A stretch of 16,188 bases of DNA from Bacilli bacterium (lineage in GTDB: Bacteria; Bacillota_I; Bacilli_A; RFN20; CAG-288): positions 1 through 16,188 of the forward strand of contig CAAGIQ010000069.1 of assembly GCA_900769965.1 (NCBI GenBank), read 5' to 3'. The notes beneath the pieces are model-generated. The model had not been told where the DNA came from. It saw only the letters and a list, made by a program, of their open reading frames with translations, and did not search any database. The stretch's first letter is position 1, and each line of letters opens with the position of its first letter. Positions 7,161 to 12,709 of this stretch are shown piece after piece. Position numbers and translations under genes: made by a program.

Positions 7161-7189
7161 TCTAAAAGTACCAAAAAGTACTTTTGTAG

Positions 7190-7222
7190 AAAATTGAGAT
7201 GTGGTATTACCCACATCTCAAT
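7190..7222 (-). terminator. Intrinsic terminator after fbaA
   Basis: A perfect 12-base inverted repeat, ATTGAGATGTGG (7193-7204) and CCACATCTCAAT (7211-7222), encloses a six-base loop. It starts ten bases beyond the fbaA stop. On the minus strand it is followed by TTTT and then C, a short T-run, so termination may be partial. On the plus strand a run of seven T follows within ten bases. Confidence 0.75.
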
Positions 7223-7231
7223 AATATTTTT

Positions 7232-8089
7232 TTATAAAGCTTTACCTAAAGAACCGAAGATAGTAGCCTTAGTTCTAACAACTTCTTTGATTCCTTCTCT
7301 TCCTGGACCGATGATCTTACGTGGATCGTAGACCTTTGAATCTTTAGTTAAGACTTCTCTAACTATAGCAGTCCAAGCTTGTTGACATTCGGTATTGATA
7401 TTGATTTTAGCAGTACCTCTATCGATAGCCATTTGAAGTTGTTCGTTTGGTATTCCGCTTCCGCCGTGAAGTACGAGTGGGATGTTTGTAGCTTCAGCGA
7501 TTTCTTTCATCTCTTTAAAGCCTAATTTTGGTTCGCCGTGATATGGACCGTGAACGCTACCTAAGGCAGGAGCTAAGAAATCAACGCCGGTTTCTTTAAC
7601 CATTCTGACGCATTCATCTTTGTCAGCATACATGGTTTCTGCAACGACATTATCTTCTTGACCACCGACTTTACCAAGTTCAGCTTCGACTGAAACGCCT
7701 CTTGCGTGAGCGTAGTCAACAACCTTTTTAACAACAGCGATGTTCTCATCGATTGGGAGTTTAGATCCATCGATCATAACGGAAGTAAATCCAGCATCGA
7801 TAGCAGCCTTACAGACTTCGAAGGACCCACCGTGGTCGACGTGTAAAGCGACTGGAACTGTGATCTTTAAGTCTTCCATCAAGCCTTTAACTAAACCGAC
7901 AACTGTGTGCCAGCCACCCATGTATTTAGCAGCTGATGATGTAACACCTAAGATAACTGGTGTTCTTGTTTTTTCGGCTTCTTCTAAGACTGCGCTAGTC
8001 CATTCAACGTTGTTGATATTGAATTGACCAACAGCGTAATGCTCATCAAAAGCCTTTCTGAGCATTTTTGTCATACTTTCTAATGCCAT
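7232..8089 (-). CDS. fbaA: Class II fructose-1,6-bisphosphate aldolase
   Basis: The 285-residue cytosolic zinc enzyme splits fructose 1,6-bisphosphate into dihydroxyacetone phosphate and glyceraldehyde 3-phosphate in glycolysis. Visible motifs are HVDHG (83-87, catalytic Asp85 and zinc ligand His86), AELGKVGG (136-143), GSVHGPYHG (177-185, zinc ligand His180) and LHGGSGIP (207-214, zinc ligand His208). The phosphate-binding ININTE segment follows near 229. Length equals that of Bacillus FbaA. AGGAGG lies nine bases before the ATG. It follows rpoE by 43 bases with no terminator between, so it is probably cotranscribed. In Bacillus subtilis pyrG and spo0F lie between these two genes; both are absent here. 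Confidence 0.97.
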   Translation of the reverse strand: MALESMTKMLRKAFDEHYAVGQFNINNVEWTSAVLEEAEKTRTPVILGVTSSAAKYMGGWHTVVGLVKGLMEDLKITVPVALHVDHGGSFEVCKAAIDAGFTSVMIDGSKLPIDENIAVVKKVVDYAHARGVSVEAELGKVGGQEDNVVAETMYADKDECVRMVKETGVDFLAPALGSVHGPYHGEPKLGFKEMKEIAEATNIPLVLHGGSGIPNEQLQMAIDRGTAKININTECQQAWTAIVREVLTKDSKVYDPRKIIGPGREGIKEVVRTKATIFGSLGKAL

Positions 8090-8132
8090 AACAAATATCC
8101 TCCTAAATTGTTATATTGAATGATATTAAAAA

Positions 8133-8498
8133 CTACTCTTCGCTTTCGAAGGTATCTTCACCTTCGGAGATGACTTCATCCTCTTGACCTAATTCAAGTT
8201 GGACATCATCTTGATTATCTTCATCTTCATCTGGATCTTTATAGACATCCTTCATATCGATCTTAACCTTGTCGAAGGTGTGACGATTACGAAGATCCCA
8301 AACGTTTTCACCTAAGGTGACAAAACGGCCATCTAAAGATAGATTTGTATAGAATCTAGAGATTCTTTTATTTAATTCTTCTTCATTCATAGCTAAACGA
8401 GAAGCGACTTCGCTAACTAGATCTTTGAAACTAATTGGTCCGTTATTTTCACAGGCAATTTCATAAGCGACATCTAACATTGATTTGCTGTTTTCCAT
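8133..8498 (-). CDS. rpoE: RNA polymerase delta subunit
   Basis: The 121-residue product has the two-part build of the Bacillota-specific delta subunit. An N-terminal HARE-HTH domain (about 6-72, with SMLDVAYEIACENNGPISF and the conserved GRFVTLGENVWDLR at 57-70) is followed by an Asp/Glu-rich tail from about 82 to the end. Delta binds RNA polymerase and speeds release and recycling, making transcription more responsive to initiating nucleotides. The tail is shorter than in Bacillus (whole protein about 170 residues). The ATG at 8498 is chosen because AGGAGG lies seven bases upstream; a frame from 8543 would add 15 residues overlapping argS and has no site of its own. It follows argS by 19 bases, as in other Bacilli. 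Confidence 0.93.
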   Translation of the reverse strand: MENSKSMLDVAYEIACENNGPISFKDLVSEVASRLAMNEEELNKRISRFYTNLSLDGRFVTLGENVWDLRNRHTFDKVKIDMKDVYKDPDEDEDNQDDVQLELGQEDEVISEGEDTFESEE

Positions 8499-8505
8499 AC
8501 TTTTT

Positions 8506-8511
8506 CCTCCT
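8506..8511 (-). promoter_or_regulatory. Ribosome binding site fixing the rpoE start
   Basis: A perfect AGGAGG on the minus strand sits between the argS stop (8518-8520) and the ATG at 8498, seven bases from the latter. It rules out the upstream in-frame ATG at 8543, which lies inside argS. Confidence 0.85.
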
Positions 8512-8517
8512 AAATAA

Positions 8518-10152
8518 TTACATATGGTCAGGTGCGTTAACACCTAATAAACTTAATCCGTCTTGCAATACTATCTTACTAGCTAAGCATAAACCTAATC
8601 TAGCAGAAGTTATCTCTTTGTTATCTTTATCTAATACGCGGCAACGAGTGTAGAAATCGTTGACATCGCTCGCTAGTTTTCTAACATAAATTGTAATCTT
8701 ATGTGGAGAATAACTTAACGCAGCATCTTCAACTACTTTCTTATATTCCGCTAGGCTCTTCATCAAAGCGATTTCTGAATCATCGACTAATCCGTTGCCG
8801 CTAACATCGATATCGAATCCTTGATCTTTACCCATTGAAATGAGGGTGGAAAGACGAGCATGAGCGTATTGGCAGTAGTAAACTGGATTGGTACTACCCA
8901 TAGTCTTCGCCAAATCTAAATCGAAATCGAGATGTTGACTTGAGGCTCTTGAGTTAAAGAAATATCTAACCGCATCGACACCTACTTCTTCGATAAGTTC
9001 CTTCATCGAAACGGCATTTCCGGTACGCTTAGACATCTTGTACTCTGCGCCATCTTTAAATAATCTAACCATTTGAACTAACTTAACTTCTAAGTTATCT
9101 GGATTATAACCTAAAGACTTCATCGAAGATTTGATACGAGCGATATAACCGTGGTGATCAGCTCCAAATAAATCTATTAACTTATCAAAGCCTCTATCGA
9201 ACTTATCCTTGTGGTAGGCGATATCTGGAAGAAGGTAGGTATAGCTGCCATCGCTTTTAACGATAACTCTATCCTTATCGTCTCCATCCTTAGTCGTATT
9301 TAAGAACAAAGCTCCTTCACTTTCGTAGCAGAAAGGTTTTAACTCTTTAACAACTTCATCGACCTTATGCGCTTTTCTAATAGCTTTTTCAGAGGTGAAG
9401 ACATCGAAATCGACTCTAAAATCGTGGAGGTCAGAAACTATCTTCTCTAAAGCAATCTTACTTCCTTCATCCTTGAAGAACTCGAAGTTCTCCTCGTTAT
9501 CTTCAACATATTTTTCGCCATACTTTTCTTTGATGACTTTGGCAAAAGCGATGATATCTTTTCCGTGATATCCATTCTCAGGAAGTTCAAGTCCTTTTTG
9601 ACCACACTCTTCAAGATATCTGACTTGTAACGAACGAGCTAAGTTGTTGATTTGGTTACCCGCATCGTTAACATAGTATTCTCTAGTAACATCATAAGAA
9701 GCTTTCTTCAAGATTCGAGTTAACGAATCGCCGATAGCCGCTCCTCTGGCGTGACCTAGGTGTAAGGCTCCAGTTGGGTTAGCGGAAACGTATTCGACGT
9801 TAACTTTAACTCCTTTACCAACTTTTGAAACTCCATAGTTCTCTTTTAAATCGCAAATCTCTTTAACAATTCCTTGAACGCTTTCGTGTTCCAAGAAGAA
9901 ATTGATAAATCCAGGTCCAGCTTTTTCAACTTTAGAAACACCTTCTAAAGAGAATCTTGAAATGATTTCATCTGCGATTAAAGAAGGGGCTTTATGTAAA
10001 GATGAAGCTAACTTCATCGCTACGTTAGTAGCTAAATCACCGTGTTCTTTAACTTTCGAATGTTCGATAACAATTGAATCTTTAGAAATCTCAACTCCTA
10101 AAGAAGAGACTATTTCACTTAACTTTTGTTTTATTAATTCTTCTAATTCCAT
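8518..10152 (-). CDS. argS: Arginyl-tRNA synthetase
   Basis: The 544-residue class I synthetase charges tRNA-Arg with arginine. In order: the N-terminal ArgS additional domain (about 1-90), the catalytic Rossmann fold with the HIGH-type motif HLGH (131-134, in PTGALHLGHARG) and KMSKR (372-376, in EYKMSKRTGN), and the helical DALR anticodon-binding domain (about 430-544). It ends in APDHM, close to the usual ...P.RM. Length is normal for bacterial ArgS. The start overlaps the end of the DUF1934 gene by ten bases, with GGAG eight bases upstream inside that gene. No T-box leader precedes it: arginine control of that type is not visible. Confidence 0.97.
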   Translation of the reverse strand: MELEELIKQKLSEIVSSLGVEISKDSIVIEHSKVKEHGDLATNVAMKLASSLHKAPSLIADEIISRFSLEGVSKVEKAGPGFINFFLEHESVQGIVKEICDLKENYGVSKVGKGVKVNVEYVSANPTGALHLGHARGAAIGDSLTRILKKASYDVTREYYVNDAGNQINNLARSLQVRYLEECGQKGLELPENGYHGKDIIAFAKVIKEKYGEKYVEDNEENFEFFKDEGSKIALEKIVSDLHDFRVDFDVFTSEKAIRKAHKVDEVVKELKPFCYESEGALFLNTTKDGDDKDRVIVKSDGSYTYLLPDIAYHKDKFDRGFDKLIDLFGADHHGYIARIKSSMKSLGYNPDNLEVKLVQMVRLFKDGAEYKMSKRTGNAVSMKELIEEVGVDAVRYFFNSRASSQHLDFDLDLAKTMGSTNPVYYCQYAHARLSTLISMGKDQGFDIDVSGNGLVDDSEIALMKSLAEYKKVVEDAALSYSPHKITIYVRKLASDVNDFYTRCRVLDKDNKEITSARLGLCLASKIVLQDGLSLLGVNAPDHM

Positions 10153-10499
10153 CTACATATCTCCAAATCGATCTGTTGAACTGACTGCTCACCATCTAAG
10201 ATATCGTAAGATATCCTGATTCTTTCTGGTAATTCATTTTCAATTCTTACTGTTCTAACATCTAATGTTGCTTTTAGATCGTATTCTTTATTGTGAATTC
10301 GCATCTTGCTATCGGTTTTATTCGATAACAGTAGGTGCATCTTGTTAAATTTGTTGTCTTTGATGATACCGATGCCATCTGCGGTAATAGATATATTCAA
10401 AGACTCACCTTCGTTTTCAAAACGATATGTCTTCGTATCGCTTCCGACTAGTTCGTATTTTGATTCTTCTTTGTTAATGTAATCTATCAAACGGTACAT
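10143..10499 (-). CDS. DUF1934 (YwiB-like) beta-barrel protein
   Basis: The 118-residue product has alternating short hydrophobic and polar strands and no signal or membrane segment. That pattern fits the small cytosolic calycin-like barrel of DUF1934 (YwiB in Bacillus). Segments such as YKLVGSDTKTYRFE-like strand pairs, GIGIIKDNKFNKMHL and LPERIRISYDILDGE resemble the family, though no catalytic motif is defined for it. Its place directly before argS, overlapping by ten bases, is the same as ywiB in Bacillus subtilis and supports the call. The molecular role is unknown. AGAGGT lies seven bases before the ATG, and a predicted promoter lies just upstream. Confidence 0.75.
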   Translation of the reverse strand: MYRLIDYINKEESKYELVGSDTKTYRFENEGESLNISITADGIGIIKDNKFNKMHLLLSNKTDSKMRIHNKEYDLKATLDVRTVRIENELPERIRISYDILDGEQSVQQIDLEICRWN

Positions 10500-10519
10500 C
10501 GATTAAACCTCTAAGACAA

Positions 10520-10548
10520 ATTATATATTAAATAATATATATTTTAAA
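10520..10548 (-). promoter_or_regulatory. Predicted sigma-A promoter for DUF1934-argS-rpoE-fbaA
   Basis: On the minus strand TTTAAA (10543-10548, four of six matches to TTGACA) is followed after exactly 17 bases by a consensus TATAAT (10520-10525). A start near 10513 gives a short leader containing AGAGGT. The 52-base gap after ispF holds little else, and its AT-rich repeats could mimic a promoter, hence moderate confidence. Confidence 0.6.
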
Positions 10549-10551
10549 GAA

Positions 10552-11034
10552 TTATAAGCGATAAATTAGCACGCTAGCAAAGGCTCCTACCCCTCTCGAC
10601 TCACCTAATGAATCGAGTTTTTCGTTAGTGCCAGCCTTGATAGATACGTCATCTAAATCAATATCTAATACTCTAGCTACATTCTTACGCATATCGTCTA
10701 TATGGTCTTTTAACTTAGGTCTTTCAAGTATTATCGAGACATCGACATTAGAGATCTTATAGCCTTTCTCTTCAAGTTTAGCTTTAGCAAACTCGAGAAT
10801 TCTAGCTGAATTCATATCTTTTAAGCTAGGATCTGAAGGCGGGAAATACTTACCTAAATCGCCTAGAGCAAGACTTCCGAATATCGCTTCCGAAAGCGCG
10901 TGATAAACCACATCGCCATCTGAATGCGCGATAGTTTTAAATTCTGAGCTTATATATTCTCCTCCGATTACAAATCCATTACCTTCTTCCAAGCGATGGA
11001 CATCGTAAGCGGAACCTATTCTATACTTACTCAT
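10552..11034 (-). CDS. ispF: 2-C-methyl-D-erythritol 2,4-cyclodiphosphate synthase
   Basis: The 160-residue cytosolic trimeric enzyme cyclises CDP-methylerythritol 2-phosphate, releasing CMP, in the MEP route to isoprenoids. Zinc ligands Asp11 and His13 (GSAYDVHR) and His45 (DGDVVYHA) are present. So are the conserved AHSDGD (36-41), FPPSDP (64-69), VDVSIILERPKL (97-108) and the C-terminal KAGTNEKLDSLGESRGVGA (133-151). The ATG at 11034 overlaps the ychF stop as ATGA and gives a protein of family length. A GTG ten codons upstream is open but would add MPLYQVQRNK, absent from the usual N-terminus. No clear Shine-Dalgarno precedes either start, so translation probably depends on ribosomes finishing ychF. 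Confidence 0.95.
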   Translation of the reverse strand: MSKYRIGSAYDVHRLEEGNGFVIGGEYISSEFKTIAHSDGDVVYHALSEAIFGSLALGDLGKYFPPSDPSLKDMNSARILEFAKAKLEEKGYKISNVDVSIILERPKLKDHIDDMRKNVARVLDIDLDDVSIKAGTNEKLDSLGESRGVGAFASVLIYRL

Positions 11035-12140
11035 TTTGTTACGTTGAACTTGATAAAGAGGCACTCGCCATCTCTAACAAGATATTCCTTTCCTACCGTA
11101 CGGATCTTACCGACTTCTTTTAAAGCCTGTTCAGTCTTATATTCGACGATATCTTCATAGGAGTAGACCTCAGCTTTAATAAAACCTTTCTTGAAATCGG
11201 TATGAATGATTCCGGCGCATTCAGGAGCAGTCATACCATCTAAGAAAGTCCAAGCTCTAACCTCATCTTCACCAACTGTGAAGAAAGTTTTTAACCCTAA
11301 TAAGTCGTAGCTAGCTTTAGCAACTTTATCTAGGCCTGACATAGTAACTCCAAGCATATCTAGATATTCTTTTCTCTCATTTTCGCTAAGCGGAGCTAAA
11401 TCCATTTCAACCTTAGCGGAGACTGGAATAGCTTTAGCGTTATGTTCTAAAGCGTACTCTTTAACCTTTGAGAAATATTTATCGTTATCGACATCTTGAT
11501 AAGCTTCTTCGGAGACGTTGCCGACGTAGATAACTGGTTTAATAGTCAATAAGTTGAAGGAAGAAAGAACTCTTTTTTCATCTTCGGAAAAGCTCAATTC
11601 ACGAGCTTGTTGACCGCTAGAAAGAGCTGGGATAAGCTTATTTAACAAATTGAGTTCAGCGATAGAATCTTTATCGTGAGCTACTTTAGCTTTCTTCTCA
11701 ACTTTTTCAAACCTCTTCTGAAGGAGATCTAAATCGGACATTATGAGTTCTAAATTGATCTCTTCGATATCTCTTATAGGATCGATGTTGCCATCGACAT
11801 GGATGATTTCGCTATTTTCAAAGCATCTAACTACGTGGACGATCGCATCGACATTACGGATGTTACCTAAGAATTGGTTACCTAAACCTTCACCTTTAGA
11901 AGCGCCTTTAACTAGTCCAGCGATATCGGTGAATTCAAAGGTTGCTCTAACTTGTTTTTTCGGGTGGAATAAAGAGCAGAGGACATCGAAACGCGGATCT
12001 CGAACTTCGACAACACCGACATTTGGTGAGATAGTAGCGAAAGGATAGTTTTCCGCTAAAACGTGCGAATTTGTAATCGCGTTAAAGAGAGTAGATTTTC
12101 CAACATTTGGTAAGCCGACAATTCCAGCAGTTAATGACAT
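11031..12140 (-). CDS. ychF: Ribosome-associated Obg-family ATPase YchF (OLA1)
   Basis: The 369-residue protein belongs to the Obg-related P-loop family that prefers ATP to GTP and associates with ribosomes and stress responses. The P-loop GLPNVGKST is at 9-17, the switch region at 31-50 (NYPFATISPNVGVVEVRDPR), and DIAGLVKGASKGEGLG at 72-87. The NKxD base-specificity motif is replaced by NVSE (208-211), the hallmark of YchF. A coiled-coil stretch spans about 130-170. A C-terminal TGS domain (about 285-367) includes FFTVGEDEVRAWTF and the conserved ECAGIIHTDFKKGFIKAEV. Length matches the family (about 363-370). AGGAG lies eight bases before the ATG. It shares an ATGA overlap with ispF downstream. 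Confidence 0.97.
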   Translation of the reverse strand: MSLTAGIVGLPNVGKSTLFNAITNSHVLAENYPFATISPNVGVVEVRDPRFDVLCSLFHPKKQVRATFEFTDIAGLVKGASKGEGLGNQFLGNIRNVDAIVHVVRCFENSEIIHVDGNIDPIRDIEEINLELIMSDLDLLQKRFEKVEKKAKVAHDKDSIAELNLLNKLIPALSSGQQARELSFSEDEKRVLSSFNLLTIKPVIYVGNVSEEAYQDVDNDKYFSKVKEYALEHNAKAIPVSAKVEMDLAPLSENERKEYLDMLGVTMSGLDKVAKASYDLLGLKTFFTVGEDEVRAWTFLDGMTAPECAGIIHTDFKKGFIKAEVYSYEDIVEYKTEQALKEVGKIRTVGKEYLVRDGECLFIKFNVTK

Positions 12141-12160
12141 ATTATTTTCTCCTATTTAGG

Positions 12161-12182
12161 CTATTAGAACTAATAGTTCTAA
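12161..12182 (-). promoter_or_regulatory. Overlapping inverted repeats in the ychF leader
   Basis: TTAGAACT (12164-12171) and AGTTCTAA (12175-12182) form a perfect 8-base inverted repeat with a three-base gap. Within it CTATTAG (12161-12167) and CTAATAG (12170-12176) form a second inverted repeat that uses some of the same bases, so the two hairpins exclude each other. They lie in the transcribed leader, just before the ribosome site of ychf-ispF. This could be an RNA switch, an operator or chance in AT-rich sequence. Confidence 0.35.
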
Positions 12183-12198
12183 GTCACCTATTAATAAT

Positions 12199-12228
12199 AG
12201 CATAGTTTTACTTCTTTTGGCACGTCAA
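12199..12228 (-). promoter_or_regulatory. Predicted promoter for ychF-ispF
   Basis: On the minus strand TTGACG (12223-12228, five of six matches) is followed after 18 bases by TATGCT (12199-12204, four of six). This predicts a leader of about 50 bases before the ychF ATG at 12140 that contains the overlapping inverted repeats. Confidence 0.45.
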
Positions 12229-12238
12229 AAATCACTTG

Positions 12239-12264
12239 TAATATAAATAATATTATTTATATTA
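12239..12264. repeat. Perfect 26-base AT-only palindrome between ychF and cspA
   Basis: The 26 bases read identically on both strands and contain only A and T; the centre is TAATATTA at 12248-12255. It lies between the cspA terminator (12298-12322) and the ychF promoter (12199-12228), so it is probably not transcribed by either gene. It could be a cruciform, a protein site or chance. The rest of 12265-12297 is AT-rich without further structure. Confidence 0.5.
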
Positions 12265-12297
12265 TCAATTTATAAATTAGTTTTTATTTATAATCAC

Positions 12298-12322
12298 AAA
12301 AAAACTCGGAGATTAATCCGAG
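12298..12322 (-). terminator. Intrinsic terminator after the cold-shock gene
   Basis: On the minus strand CTCGGA (12317-12322) pairs with TCCGAG (12305-12310) around a six-base loop and is followed by seven T residues (12298-12304). It lies 25 bases beyond the stop codon of the cold-shock gene. Confidence 0.92.
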
Positions 12323-12347
12323 AATTAAAGTTAGAAAATATATGTGA

Positions 12348-12548
12348 TTAACCAATCTTCTTAACGTTATTAGCTCTTAAGCCGCGTGGAGATTCCTCGA
12401 GATCAAATTCGACCTTTTCACCTTCACTAGCAACTTTATAGCCTTGCATAACGATAGCAGAATAGTGGAAGAAGACATCTTTTCCATCTTCGGTAGTGAT
12501 GAATCCAAAGCCTTTTTCTTTGTTAAAGTTTTTAACTACGCCGATCAT
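12348..12548 (-). CDS. Cold-shock-domain RNA chaperone (CspA family)
   Basis: The 66-residue single-domain OB-fold protein binds single-stranded RNA and DNA and melts RNA secondary structure. It carries RNP1 KGFGFI (12-17) and RNP2 VFFHYS (25-30), and the usual opening G-VK-FN-KGFGFI. The Trp usually found after VK (VKWFN) is replaced by Asn (VKNFN), a small departure at a nucleic-acid-contact position. Length is typical. AAAGG lies six bases before the ATG. It is monocistronic, with its own extended -10 promoter and terminator. The leader is only about 29 bases, so the long cold-sensing 5' leader known from Escherichia coli cspA is absent. Confidence 0.96.
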   Translation of the reverse strand: MIGVVKNFNKEKGFGFITTEDGKDVFFHYSAIVMQGYKVASEGEKVEFDLEESPRGLRANNVKKIG

Positions 12549-12583
12549 ATAAAGCCTTTCATAGCAAGAAGTATTGCACGAAC

Positions 12584-12592
12584 ATTATATCA
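12584..12592 (-). promoter_or_regulatory. Extended -10 promoter of the cold-shock gene
   Basis: On the minus strand TGATATAAT is a perfect extended -10 element (TG, one base, TATAAT at 12584-12589). No good -35 lies 17 bases upstream. The expected start near 12577 gives a leader of about 29 bases. The remainder of the gap up to 12709 has only an imperfect dyad around 12659-12692 and no convincing terminator for the ABC gene. Confidence 0.7.
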
Positions 12593-12709
12593 CATATTTC
12601 GATATTAAAATAAAGAAATTTCTAAATGAAACATAATTTCAATCAAAAATATAACACGCTTGATAAAAATCTCTTTTAAAGAATCGATCAAGATAAAACA
12701 TTCCCCTCT

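Noticed and set aside
7145..7216. Longer N-terminus (24 residues) for the DHH-CysQ fusion
   Set aside because: It would run across the fbaA terminator hairpin, lacks similarity to the family, and a strong ribosome site serves the later ATG at 7144.
8499..8543. Longer N-terminus (15 residues) for rpoE
   Set aside because: The extra part overlaps argS and has no ribosome site, while AGGAGG is ideally placed for the ATG at 8498.
10153..10551. T-box or other tRNA-sensing leader for argS
   Set aside because: The argS start is embedded in the end of the DUF1934 gene and the only free upstream gap is about 50 bases, too short for a T-box.
12549..12583. Cold-sensing structured leader for the cold-shock gene
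   Set aside because: The predicted leader is only about 29 bases, far shorter than known cspA leaders, and shows no cold-box-like dyad.
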